A DNA stretch of 9,687 nucleotides from ZLKRG08 sp051006515. GTDB lineage: Bacteria > Actinomycetota > Actinomycetes > Nanopelagicales > Nanopelagicaceae. Below the pieces are notes generated by a model that made no database searches, was not told where the DNA came from, and saw only the letters and a program-made list of their open reading frames with translations. Of the stretch, positions 1 to 7,045 are shown one piece after another. A program made the translations under genes and the position numbers. The stretch covers positions 1-9,687 of the forward strand of contig JBPCTD010000023.1 of NCBI GenBank assembly GCA_051006515.1, written 5' to 3'. The stretch's first letter is position 1, and each line of letters opens with the position of its first letter.

Positions 1-1
1 C

Positions 2-2014
2 AAACTTGGGTTATATCCACGTCCTTACAACATGCCTTACAACTACCAACGAAAGATGGCATGTAGTTATGGTTGGGATTGGGGTCCGATCACAATAAGT
101 TCTGGAATCTGGAAGCCGGTTGAATTATTCGCATTCGAAAAGAGTGCGATTAGTAGCTTTTCAGCCATAACTGATGTCCATGACGGCAAAGGTGCTCTCA
201 AAATTAAGGTAGAACTACTTGGCGCCTTAACTGGTGCAAAGTTGAAGGTTTTACTTAAAGATGGCAATTCAATACTTGCAGAGCAGAATTTGAATGGCTT
301 AGTTGGTGAATTTTCTGACCTTGATATCAAGTTATGGCAACCTCGCGGTCGCGGCGAACAGAAGCTTTATCAAGTAGAAGTCCAGTTAATTGATGGCGAT
401 CAAGTTATTCAGAGCCAATCAAAATCTGTTGGCTTTAGAAAAGTAGAGCTCGATACCAGCGCAGTAAGCGAAGACAAACATATGTTTGCAATAAAGGTTA
501 ATGGACTTCGCTTATGGATCCGCGGTGCTAACTGGATTCCGGACGATCCATTCCCTACTCGAATTTCTCGCGCTCGATATGAAAAACGCATCTCAGATAT
601 GTTGGAAGTTAACATCAATGGAATCCGTGTTTGGGGTGGCGGAATCTATGAAAGTGAAGATTTTTACGAACTCTGTGACCAAGAAGGTATTGTGGTTTGG
701 CAAGATTTCTTATTTGCATGTGCCGCATATCCTGAAACCCCTGAAATGTTCGAAGAAGTTGATGCGGAAGTTGCCGAAGCAGCCGGAAGACTTGGGAGCC
801 ATCCATCTTTAGTAATCTGGTGTGGCGGTAATGAATGTATAGAAGGTTTCCAATATTGGGGTTGGCAGCCAGATCTCGCTGGTAAACCGTGGGGCGAAAC
901 TTTCTACTTAAAAACTATCCCTGATCAATTACATAAATGGGATACAACTCGACCTTACATACCAGGAAGTCCATTCTCTACTCACAGCGATGATGTTCGC
1001 TCTTTTGATTCCGGCACTAATCACATATGGGATGTCTGGAATGAGCTTGGCTATGAAAGATATGAACAATATCAACCAGCATTCGCAGCAGAGTTTGGTT
1101 TCAATGGACCTGGTTCTTGGACGATGTTAGCCAACGCGATTGGTAAAAATAATTTGGACTCTCGCGATCCCGAGCTTGGGGATCACCAAAAAGCATTTGA
1201 TGGAATGGATAAAGTCGCAGCTGGACTTAAACGTGAATTCGCAAACCCTCCAGTTGAAGGACCAGCTTGGTACTTTGCTGCAGCGCTAGATCAAGCGCGC
1301 GCTGTCGAAGTTGGCTTAAAACATTTCCGATCGCTATACGAAACTTGCTCTGGTTCAATCCTTTGGCAGTTTAACGATATGTGGCCGGCAATTAGTTGGG
1401 CAGTTACTGATTACACCGGATTTAGAAAACTAGCATGGCATGCAATGAAATCAGCATATAAGCCACGCACTTTTTCAATTGGTCGAGTTGATCAAGGCGC
1501 GCAATTGACCATTATTAATGACACCCAAGAGCCTTGGAATACCGAAATTAAAACAACTTTGATAGATGCAGCTGGAAAAATTGTCGGTAGCGAAATTATC
1601 CAAGTTGAATTAGAACCTTTTGAAGTGCAAAGAAAGAAGCTCACTGAGGTTTTTTCAGTAATTGAAGATGGCAATTATGAAGGATTTTTGCATGCCCAAG
1701 GTGATGGCATAACAGCTGCTCGTAGAAGCACTCTGCAGCCAGCGAAAGCCGCGCCAAAACAAGAGTTGGTTGCTACATATGCTGAAGCTTCAGGTAATTT
1801 AAATATTAAAGTTTCCGCAAAAAGTTACTTACATGAACTTTGTGTTCTGCCAGAGCTGTATGGTCTAGGCGTAAATTCTGATAACCAACTTGTCAGCTTG
1901 CTTCCAGGACAAGAGGCTAACTTTGTAATAACTGGCCCTAGAGAAGTGCTGAGCAAAGTTAAAGAGAATCTTGACATGGCGCTTTGGTCACATAATCGTC
2001 TGGTTAATCAGTGA
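2..2014 (+). CDS. Beta-mannosidase, glycoside hydrolase family 2 (5' partial)
   Basis: Predicted exo-acting beta-mannosidase that releases mannose from the non-reducing end of beta-mannosides such as manno-oligosaccharides. The reading frame is open to the left edge, with ten codons before the first Met (base 32), so that Met is internal. About 670 residues are visible; the family usually has 820-870, so most of the N-terminal sugar-binding domain is missing. Counting from the Met at 32: the RKMACSYGWDWGP motif (7-19) ends the sugar-binding domain, an Ig-like domain spans about 40-150, the TIM barrel about 150-475, and C-terminal beta domains follow. The acid/base Glu268 lies in WCGGNE (codon 833-835) and the nucleophile Glu354 in AAEFGF (codon 1091-1093). 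The WQFNDMWPAISW block (445-456) with downstream DYTG is typical of beta-mannosidases. The stop overlaps the next gene's GTG, so translation is probably coupled. Family assignment is firm; the natural substrate is not known. Confidence 0.95.
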   Translation, partial: KLGLYPRPYNMPYNYQRKMACSYGWDWGPITISSGIWKPVELFAFEKSAISSFSAITDVHDGKGALKIKVELLGALTGAKLKVLLKDGNSILAEQNLNGLVGEFSDLDIKLWQPRGRGEQKLYQVEVQLIDGDQVIQSQSKSVGFRKVELDTSAVSEDKHMFAIKVNGLRLWIRGANWIPDDPFPTRISRARYEKRISDMLEVNINGIRVWGGGIYESEDFYELCDQEGIVVWQDFLFACAAYPETPEMFEEVDAEVAEAAGRLGSHPSLVIWCGGNECIEGFQYWGWQPDLAGKPWGETFYLKTIPDQLHKWDTTRPYIPGSPFSTHSDDVRSFDSGTNHIWDVWNELGYERYEQYQPAFAAEFGFNGPGSWTMLANAIGKNNLDSRDPELGDHQKAFDGMDKVAAGLKREFANPPVEGPAWYFAAALDQARAVEVGLKHFRSLYETCSGSILWQFNDMWPAISWAVTDYTGFRKLAWHAMKSAYKPRTFSIGRVDQGAQLTIINDTQEPWNTEIKTTLIDAAGKIVGSEIIQVELEPFEVQRKKLTEVFSVIEDGNYEGFLHAQGDGITAARRSTLQPAKAAPKQELVATYAEASGNLNIKVSAKSYLHELCVLPELYGLGVNSDNQLVSLLPGQEANFVITGPREVLSKVKENLDMALWSHNRLVNQ

Positions 2015-3366
2015 TCAAATCGATTATCGAATTTGGTGCAAAGCCAGATGACAGTAATTGCGCAATCGCAATTCAATCTTGTATTGACGAAGTTGCGGCA
2101 AATGGTGGTGGCACAGTTATCGTGCCAGCTGGAGAATTTATCTCTGGTCCTTTTCTGCTAAAAACCAAAATCAATCTACATCTTGAAAGCGGCGCAATAC
2201 TAAAAGCAGTCGGTGATTATGAGCTCTACCCTGCTAATTTGATGATAGATCAAATCACTGACGGCGTAGTGAATGAGTATGTATTGCCAAAACGAGCTTG
2301 GATCATGGCTTACCAAGCAGACTCTATAAAAATAACTGGCCCTGGAATTCTTGATGGAAATGCAGATTCATTTATCGAAAATCGAGGGGAAGTAATTCAC
2401 TCGATGCGCGCGCCTAAAAACGGAAGATCTCAATATCTTGAACGACCATTCACAGTTTTCTTGATTGATTGTCAATCAGTTGAATTACGAGATTTCACCA
2501 TTGATAATCCCGCTTTCTGGGCGCTAAGGCTCAGTGGTTGTGATAACGCCAATATTTATGGCATAAAGATACTAACCGATATGAAAGTTCCTAATGCTGA
2601 TGGAATTGACATTGATCGCTGTGAAAATGTAACAATTACCAATTGCCACTTAGAAACTGCTGATGACTGTATATCTATAAAGTCTTGTAGCGGTACTGCA
2701 ATCTATGGAGATACTAAAAACATCAGAATTGAAAAATGTTATTTTCGCACCGCCTCCGGTGCTATTACTTTAGGAACAGAATCGGCTGGAGATATTGAAG
2801 ATATTTATCTCTCGCAATGCCAAGTTGTTAATAGCCATCGTGGCTTTGCGGTTAGAGCTCGTGAAGGTGGAGTAATCAAAAACGTAACGTTTAAAGACTC
2901 TAAATTAGAAACACATGCTTATGGACCAGATTGGTGGGGCCACGGTGAAGCTTTACACGTAACTGCAGCCTCATGGGACCACCCAGAAGGAGAAACGGAT
3001 GGAAATCCAGAACGACTTCTGGAAGGAACTGTAGAGAACATTACCTTTGAAAATCTTGAAGTGGTCACTGAAGGCGGAGTTTTGATTTGGGCGCAGCGCC
3101 AAGGCTTGATTAAGGACGTTAAATATCGCAACATTAATTTAAAGATGAAATCTTCTGGGGAATGGCAGCCACGAATTGATTTAAGGCCAAATGGATATCA
3201 AGATTTTATTTTAGATGCCCATCGCCCAATTACTTTTGTAAATGCCGAGAATATTGAAATTTCAAATCTAACTATAGAAATCGAAGCTAAATCAGGTGTA
3301 TTTAATCCTGAACCAGAGATCAGTAAAGTTTTGAACTTTCAAGAAACCGGGTTACAAATCAAGTAA
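2011..3366 (+). CDS. Glycoside hydrolase family 28 (polygalacturonase-like) protein, cytosolic
   Basis: Right-handed beta-helix protein of 451 residues, a normal length for bacterial GH28. This family hydrolyses alpha-linked galacturonic acid in pectic chains, and related clades act on other uronic-acid glycans. The GTG start at 2011 is forced: an in-frame TAA lies at 2005-2007 and no other Met or good start precedes the fold. The protein begins directly with the helix-capping segment IIEFGAKPDD, with no signal peptide, so it should be cytosolic. The catalytic Asp residues are present in NADGID (195-200, Asp197) and ADDC (217-220, Asp218/Asp219). The usual GHG histidine block aligns with SGAITLGTE (249-257) and has no His, and the usual RIK block reads VRAR (281-284). 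The WWGHGEALHV segment (308-317) resembles many GH28 proteins. It overlaps the beta-mannosidase by 4 bases and ends one stop codon before the acyltransferase, in the same frame. Fold and family are sure; specificity is open. Confidence 0.9.
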   Translation: MIKSIIEFGAKPDDSNCAIAIQSCIDEVAANGGGTVIVPAGEFISGPFLLKTKINLHLESGAILKAVGDYELYPANLMIDQITDGVVNEYVLPKRAWIMAYQADSIKITGPGILDGNADSFIENRGEVIHSMRAPKNGRSQYLERPFTVFLIDCQSVELRDFTIDNPAFWALRLSGCDNANIYGIKILTDMKVPNADGIDIDRCENVTITNCHLETADDCISIKSCSGTAIYGDTKNIRIEKCYFRTASGAITLGTESAGDIEDIYLSQCQVVNSHRGFAVRAREGGVIKNVTFKDSKLETHAYGPDWWGHGEALHVTAASWDHPEGETDGNPERLLEGTVENITFENLEVVTEGGVLIWAQRQGLIKDVKYRNINLKMKSSGEWQPRIDLRPNGYQDFILDAHRPITFVNAENIEISNLTIEIEAKSGVFNPEPEISKVLNFQETGLQIK

Positions 3367-4410
3367 ATGATTACAAATAGAATTGAGATCCAAAATCTTC
3401 GTGGCATTTCGATTCTATCCGTCTTTCTATTCCATCTTCTCCCTTCAACATTTAAAAATGGCTATATAGGTGTCGACATATTCTTTGTGATATCTGGTTA
3501 TCTAATTACTCAACAATTATTAATTAATCAAAATAAAAGTATTTCTGAATACCTTACCTATTTCTACTTCCGCCGTATCAAGCGCATAATCCCAGCGGCT
3601 CTTTCTGCTATTACACTGACTTTGATTGCAACATATGCCTTGCTCGGAGTCATTGTTTTAGTTCAAAACCTGGAGAGCGCTAGTTGGGCTAATCTTTTTG
3701 CAGCAAAGTGGTTCTTTTTGGATCAGAATTTGGATTACTTCGCCGCAGGTCAATTACAACTACTGCAACATTATTGGTCATTGGCAATAGAAGAGCAGTT
3801 CTACTTAATTTGGCCAGTGCTGCTCTATTTCAATAAATCTCGACTTCTTTTTCCAATAGCTTTACTGATTACTTCGCTTGGCGCATTTATCGCAAGTGGT
3901 TATCCAGTAAACTTCTTTGGTACTCAGGCTCGCGCTTGGGAATTACTTGCAGGATCGCTCCTGGCAATTCGACCATTAAAAATTAACCTTCAAATTGGCG
4001 GTTGGTTTCCATGGATATTTGTTCTCATTTCTATTCTGCCTCTTGCGTTTTCCAGAGAGATTTTTGTAATCGTTTCTGTGGTTATGGCTACGCTATACCT
4101 GGCAACCGCTAAATCGGTTTTGAAGTCAGGCTCACTCTATAAATTAGGTCAAATCTCCTTTAGCCTTTATCTAGTTCATTACCCAATAATTTTAATATTT
4201 GATGATCTTTACCCTTCAACTGCTGCTTGGGTCAGAGCTCTGGTCATTTCAACAACTGTTGCTATAGCAACTATATTTAACTATAAATTTGTCGAAAACT
4301 TTTTCAGATATCGATCATATAGAAATCAGAATACGGTCATTTTAAGTGGACTTTTGATAATACTAACTTTACAAATAACAATACTGGCAATAAGGAGTTA
4401 TTATGTTTAA
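3367..4410 (+). CDS. Acyltransferase 3 family membrane protein (OafA/YrhL-like), lacking a fused SGNH domain
   Basis: Integral membrane acyltransferase of 347 residues, the family that moves acyl (often acetyl) groups onto surface or exported glycans. Family marks in order: LRG with Arg12 and the FH at 22-23, GYIGVDIFFVISGYLIT (32-48), FRRIKRIIP (68-76), WSLAIEEQFYLIWP (137-150), RAWELLAGSLLA (189-200) and SFSLYLVHYPI (264-274). Around ten or eleven hydrophobic segments are visible. The last (about 323-342) corresponds to the helix that in fused family members leads into an extracytoplasmic SGNH domain. Here the protein stops five residues later, and the SGNH part is encoded by the next gene. 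The ATG directly follows the TAA of the GH28 gene, without a Shine-Dalgarno sequence, so translation probably depends on reinitiation. The DNA is clearly more AT-rich than the ABC genes. Acceptor glycan unknown. Confidence 0.93.
   Translation: MITNRIEIQNLRGISILSVFLFHLLPSTFKNGYIGVDIFFVISGYLITQQLLINQNKSISEYLTYFYFRRIKRIIPAALSAITLTLIATYALLGVIVLVQNLESASWANLFAAKWFFLDQNLDYFAAGQLQLLQHYWSLAIEEQFYLIWPVLLYFNKSRLLFPIALLITSLGAFIASGYPVNFFGTQARAWELLAGSLLAIRPLKINLQIGGWFPWIFVLISILPLAFSREIFVIVSVVMATLYLATAKSVLKSGSLYKLGQISFSLYLVHYPIILIFDDLYPSTAAWVRALVISTTVAIATIFNYKFVENFFRYRSYRNQNTVILSGLLIILTLQITILAIRSYYV
4392..4397 (+). promoter_or_regulatory. Ribosome binding site of the SGNH gene
   Basis: AAGGAG lies five bases before the ATG at 4403, inside the last codons of the acyltransferase gene. 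It is the clearest Shine-Dalgarno sequence on the plus strand of this window. It supports independent initiation of the SGNH protein at 4403 instead of a broken fused gene. Confidence 0.8.
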
Positions 4411-5317
4411 GAAGGCAATTCTGATTCTGCTTTTAATTTTCTCAGTTAGCTTAAATCCTGCACATGCCTTCAATACAGTCCCAAATTTTAAAGTGCTGAT
4501 TGATAAAGCAAGTAAGATCACAGCTTTGCCTAAGAAGCTAAACCCTCCACTACTTCAAGTTCCTAAAAGTAGAAAAGCTTGGTTCAATCCTGATTGCACT
4601 ACAGATTTTCCTTCTACTGAACTTTTTCTCTGTTATGGCGGAGATTTAAACTCTAAGAAATTGATAATTCTCTACGGTGATTCGCATGCAAGTATGTGGA
4701 TGACAGCAGTTGATACCATTGGTAAAAGCAAAGGTTACAAAACTTTGTTGCTAGCAAAACTGGCTTGCCCGATTCTGCAAAAAGCAATTTGGTCTTACCA
4801 ACTAAATAAGCCATTCAATGAGTGTGATGAATGGAATCAAAAAGCATTAGCCAAGATTATGGAGTTGAAACCTGATTATCTAATAATCACAAATCAGTGG
4901 AAACCGGCTGTTGAAAATGGAGCAAAAAATGATTTTGGTACAAACTCATTGTGGGAAGAGGAATTTCCAAAGGCATTAGCCGCATTGAAGCCTCTTGCGA
5001 AGAACACCATATTGATTGGCAACAATCCAAGCATGACCGAAGATCCATTACGTTGCGCTTCGAAACCAAGACAGAATCTCCTGCTTTGTGCTTCTTTCAC
5101 GCCGAATGCAGATAACCACATCATAAATAAGATTGAATCTGATTCCGCAAAAGCTTTAAAGATTCCATACATTGATACCGTTGGTATAGCTTGCTCTAAA
5201 AATCTCTGTCCGGTCGTGATTAATGGCTACTTTGTTTACTTTGATCAATGGCACTTTACTGACCAATACGTTCAATTTGTAACGCCGTGGTTGGCAAAAC
5301 AGCTAGCGCTAGTTTGA
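4403..5317 (+). CDS. Secreted SGNH-type hydrolase/acyltransferase domain protein
   Basis: A 304-residue protein corresponding to the SGNH domain usually fused to acyltransferase-3 proteins. Residues 1-22 form a signal peptide: lysines at 3-4, a hydrophobic core at 5-17 and a likely cleavage after AHA (20-22). Block I is YGDSHA (91-96) with the catalytic Ser94. The C-terminal block is FDQWHFTD (280-287), giving Asp281 and His284 in the DxxH arrangement. Asn164 in TNQW may serve as the block-III residue. Eight cysteines (65, 77, 122, 141, 218, 229, 264, 269) fit an exported, disulphide-bonded protein. It overlaps the acyltransferase by 8 bases in the +1 frame, with its own strong ribosome binding site. 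The likely role is to finish acyl transfer to, or remove acyl groups from, a surface glycan outside the membrane together with the upstream protein. The partnership is inferred from domain architecture elsewhere and from adjacency. Confidence 0.88.
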   Translation: MFKKAILILLLIFSVSLNPAHAFNTVPNFKVLIDKASKITALPKKLNPPLLQVPKSRKAWFNPDCTTDFPSTELFLCYGGDLNSKKLIILYGDSHASMWMTAVDTIGKSKGYKTLLLAKLACPILQKAIWSYQLNKPFNECDEWNQKALAKIMELKPDYLIITNQWKPAVENGAKNDFGTNSLWEEEFPKALAALKPLAKNTILIGNNPSMTEDPLRCASKPRQNLLLCASFTPNADNHIINKIESDSAKALKIPYIDTVGIACSKNLCPVVINGYFVYFDQWHFTDQYVQFVTPWLAKQLALV

Positions 5318-5336
5318 TACTGCCAGTAAGGCAGTA
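5318..5336 (+). repeat. Small perfect inverted repeat after the SGNH gene
   Basis: TACTGCC (5318-5324) and GGCAGTA (5330-5336) form a perfect 7-bp stem around a 5-base loop, starting on the base after the SGNH stop codon. No T-run follows, so it is not a standard intrinsic terminator. It fills most of the 29-base gap before the methyltransferase gene and could act as an mRNA-stabilising or translation-modulating hairpin. Confidence 0.5.
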
Positions 5337-5346
5337 AACTTCTGAA

Positions 5347-6102
5347 ATGGATATTTTGACACTGACACTTTTGCTTTTGTTAGCTCTTTTGGCGGTCTAT
5401 TCGGTTCGTTCATTAAGAGCCCTACATAACAAAGTCGGTCGCCAAACAGAACGTTTAGCAAAAGCAATACAAAATCTGACTCAGCAAGAGCGCGAGAACT
5501 CCAGACAAAGTAATCGCCAGATTGAAGCATTCATTCAACTTAACTCACTGCTTAAGTTCACAGCGCCTCTTCCCGCAACTCGCGGCTGGGCAGCATCTCC
5601 CGATTTATTGCTTACTATTTCTCAGCTAGTTAAGGAGAACAAGCCAAAACTAGTAGTGGAACTAGGTTCTGGCGTATCAACATTGGTAGTCGCAAAATCA
5701 GGCGCTAAGAAAGTGATTATTTTTGATGGCGCAGCGGAATACGCAGAGCAGAGTCGAAATCTTTTGAAACAACATGGAGTTCGCGGAGTTGAAGTTCGTC
5801 TTGCTCCGCTTATGCCTTATCGAGGTGGCGCCAATTGGTATGACCCAAGTAAATTTAAAGATTTAAAGAAAATTGATTTATTAATTGTTGACGGCCCTCA
5901 AGGCGGCGACAACTCTGATGCCCGATATCCGGCGCTAGAGGTTCTGCTTAATAAGCTCTCAGATAAAGCAATCATTGTTTTAGATGACGTTAATCGCACC
6001 GGCGAACGCAAACTGGCCGAAGATTTCGCAAAAGCGTTACCTAAACATCACCTTCAGATTATCGATCACGAGAAATTAACTGCAATTATCGCTCCTAAAT
6101 AG
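5347..6102 (+). CDS. Membrane-anchored class I SAM-dependent methyltransferase
   Basis: A 251-residue protein with three parts. Residues 3-19 form one hydrophobic membrane anchor. Residues 20-70 are rich in charged and Gln residues and look like a coiled coil. Residues about 75-251 form a Rossmann-type methyltransferase domain. Motif I is VVELGSGVST (103-112). Further core strands are KVIIFDG (122-128), DLLIVDGPQGG (177-187) and KAIIVLDDVNR (207-217), as in the Methyltransf_24-like group. The enzyme would use SAM, with its catalytic domain most likely on the cytoplasmic face. The substrate cannot be read from the sequence; a sugar or lipid-linked glycan is suggested only by the acyltransferase neighbours. 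It starts 29 bases after the SGNH gene, with no clear Shine-Dalgarno sequence; TTCTGAA directly precedes the ATG. The methyltransferase fold is well supported and the substrate unknown. Confidence 0.85.
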   Translation: MDILTLTLLLLLALLAVYSVRSLRALHNKVGRQTERLAKAIQNLTQQERENSRQSNRQIEAFIQLNSLLKFTAPLPATRGWAASPDLLLTISQLVKENKPKLVVELGSGVSTLVVAKSGAKKVIIFDGAAEYAEQSRNLLKQHGVRGVEVRLAPLMPYRGGANWYDPSKFKDLKKIDLLIVDGPQGGDNSDARYPALEVLLNKLSDKAIIVLDDVNRTGERKLAEDFAKALPKHHLQIIDHEKLTAIIAPK

Positions 6103-6118
6103 CGCTTAGAATTTAGCC

Positions 6119-7045
6119 ATGAGTTCACGCGTTATGTTAAAGAGCGGATTAGAGGTATTTCCGCTTTGTCTAGGTGGCAATGTATTTGGTTGGACTGCGA
6201 ACCAAGAAGAATCTTTTAAAGTTTTAGATGCTTTTGTCGAAGCTGGCGGAAACTTTATTGATACTGCAGATATGTACGCCGAATGGGCACCTGGCAATGT
6301 TGGCGGTGAATCTGAAACCATTATTGGAAATTGGATGAAAGCTCGCGGAAACCGCCATGAATTGGTGATTGCTACCAAGGTAGCTAAATTAAGTAAACGT
6401 CCTGGACTTTCCGCAAAGAATATAGATGCGGCGCTTGAAGAATCTCTAAACCGACTTCAGACTGATCACATTGATATCTACTATGCACATGAAGATGACC
6501 CAACGGTTGAGATGTCAGAAACTCTTTCTACATTTGATAAGCATGTTAAATCAGGCAAAATTCACATTTTAGGTGCTTCAAACTTCACAGGTGCCAGACT
6601 GCGTGAAGCCAAGAAAGCAAGTATTTCAAATAATTTGGCGCAATACCAAGTTATTCAAAATCAATACAATTTAGTTGATCGAGATGTTTTTGAATCTGAT
6701 GCCGGAATTGCTGCATCAGAACTAGCACTTGATTCAATTCCGTACTATGGCATTGCCCGTGGATTCTTAACTGGAAAGTATCAACCTGGAAAGAATGTGG
6801 AATCAGCGCGTGCTCAAGGTGCTTCGACTTACTTTACCGATAGAGGTTGGGCGAGTTTGGCTAAAGTTTCAGAGATTGCAGAAAAATATAACTCATCTAA
6901 AGCAGCCGTAGCACTTGCTTGGCTTCGCGCTAAAGATCAGACTCCAATTGCTTCGGCTAGAACAGTCGAACAATTAAGAGAGTTAATCCAAATAATTCAA
7001 TTAACTTCAGAAGAAGTAGCGGATTTGGATTTAGCTAGCGCTTAA
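6119..7045 (+). CDS. Aldo/keto reductase family oxidoreductase
   Basis: NAD(P)H-dependent reductase of carbonyl groups, possibly of sugars or aldehydes, 308 residues and cytosolic. It has the (alpha/beta)8 family layout. The catalytic tetrad is complete: Asp48 and Tyr53 in FIDTADMY (46-53), Lys87 in IATKV (84-88), and His124 in YYAHEDD (121-127). Other family marks are GKIHILGASNF (146-156), QNQYNLVDRD around 180-190, GFLTGKYQPG in the C-terminal half, and SARTVEQLREL near the end, where the cofactor's phosphate is usually held. The ATG at 6119 gives the usual N-terminus (MSSRVMLKSGLEV, then PLCLGGN). A second in-frame ATG at 6134 would cut into the first strand. It is 16 bases after the methyltransferase, apparently the last gene of the operon, and its stop overlaps that of the opposing ABC gene. 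No clear ribosome binding site. Substrate not predictable. Confidence 0.93.
   Translation: MSSRVMLKSGLEVFPLCLGGNVFGWTANQEESFKVLDAFVEAGGNFIDTADMYAEWAPGNVGGESETIIGNWMKARGNRHELVIATKVAKLSKRPGLSAKNIDAALEESLNRLQTDHIDIYYAHEDDPTVEMSETLSTFDKHVKSGKIHILGASNFTGARLREAKKASISNNLAQYQVIQNQYNLVDRDVFESDAGIAASELALDSIPYYGIARGFLTGKYQPGKNVESARAQGASTYFTDRGWASLAKVSEIAEKYNSSKAAVALAWLRAKDQTPIASARTVEQLRELIQIIQLTSEEVADLDLASA

Noticed and set aside
32..34. ATG at 32 as the start of the beta-mannosidase.
   Set aside because: The frame is open to the window edge, and the residues after this Met match the end of the sugar-binding domain, so the true start lies outside.
501..812. Plus-strand open frame in an alternative frame inside the beta-mannosidase.
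   Set aside because: It covers conserved barrel sequence of the GH2 enzyme, including residues leading to the catalytic Glu, and has no family features.
3352..3366. A possible damaged single gene joining GH28 and acyltransferase through a nonsense TAA.
   Set aside because: The GH28 ends at a natural length, and the acyltransferase begins with the family's normal N-terminus; fusions of these two folds are not familiar.
4391..4412. A possible +1 frameshift at GTT TAA G, after the upstream AAGGAG, that would fuse the acyltransferase to the SGNH protein as in prfB-type recoding.
   Set aside because: The AAGGAG is seven bases from the GTT codon, a poor distance for recoding but ideal for starting at 4403. 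A fusion would also add a hydrophobic segment after the last helix and place the SGNH domain on the wrong side of the membrane.
4894..5172. Minus-strand open frame opposite the SGNH gene (also shorter ones at 67-330, 409-618, 2919-3134 and 5309-5530).
   Set aside because: They lie inside strongly supported genes, have no recognisable domain or ribosome site, and read as antisense shadows.
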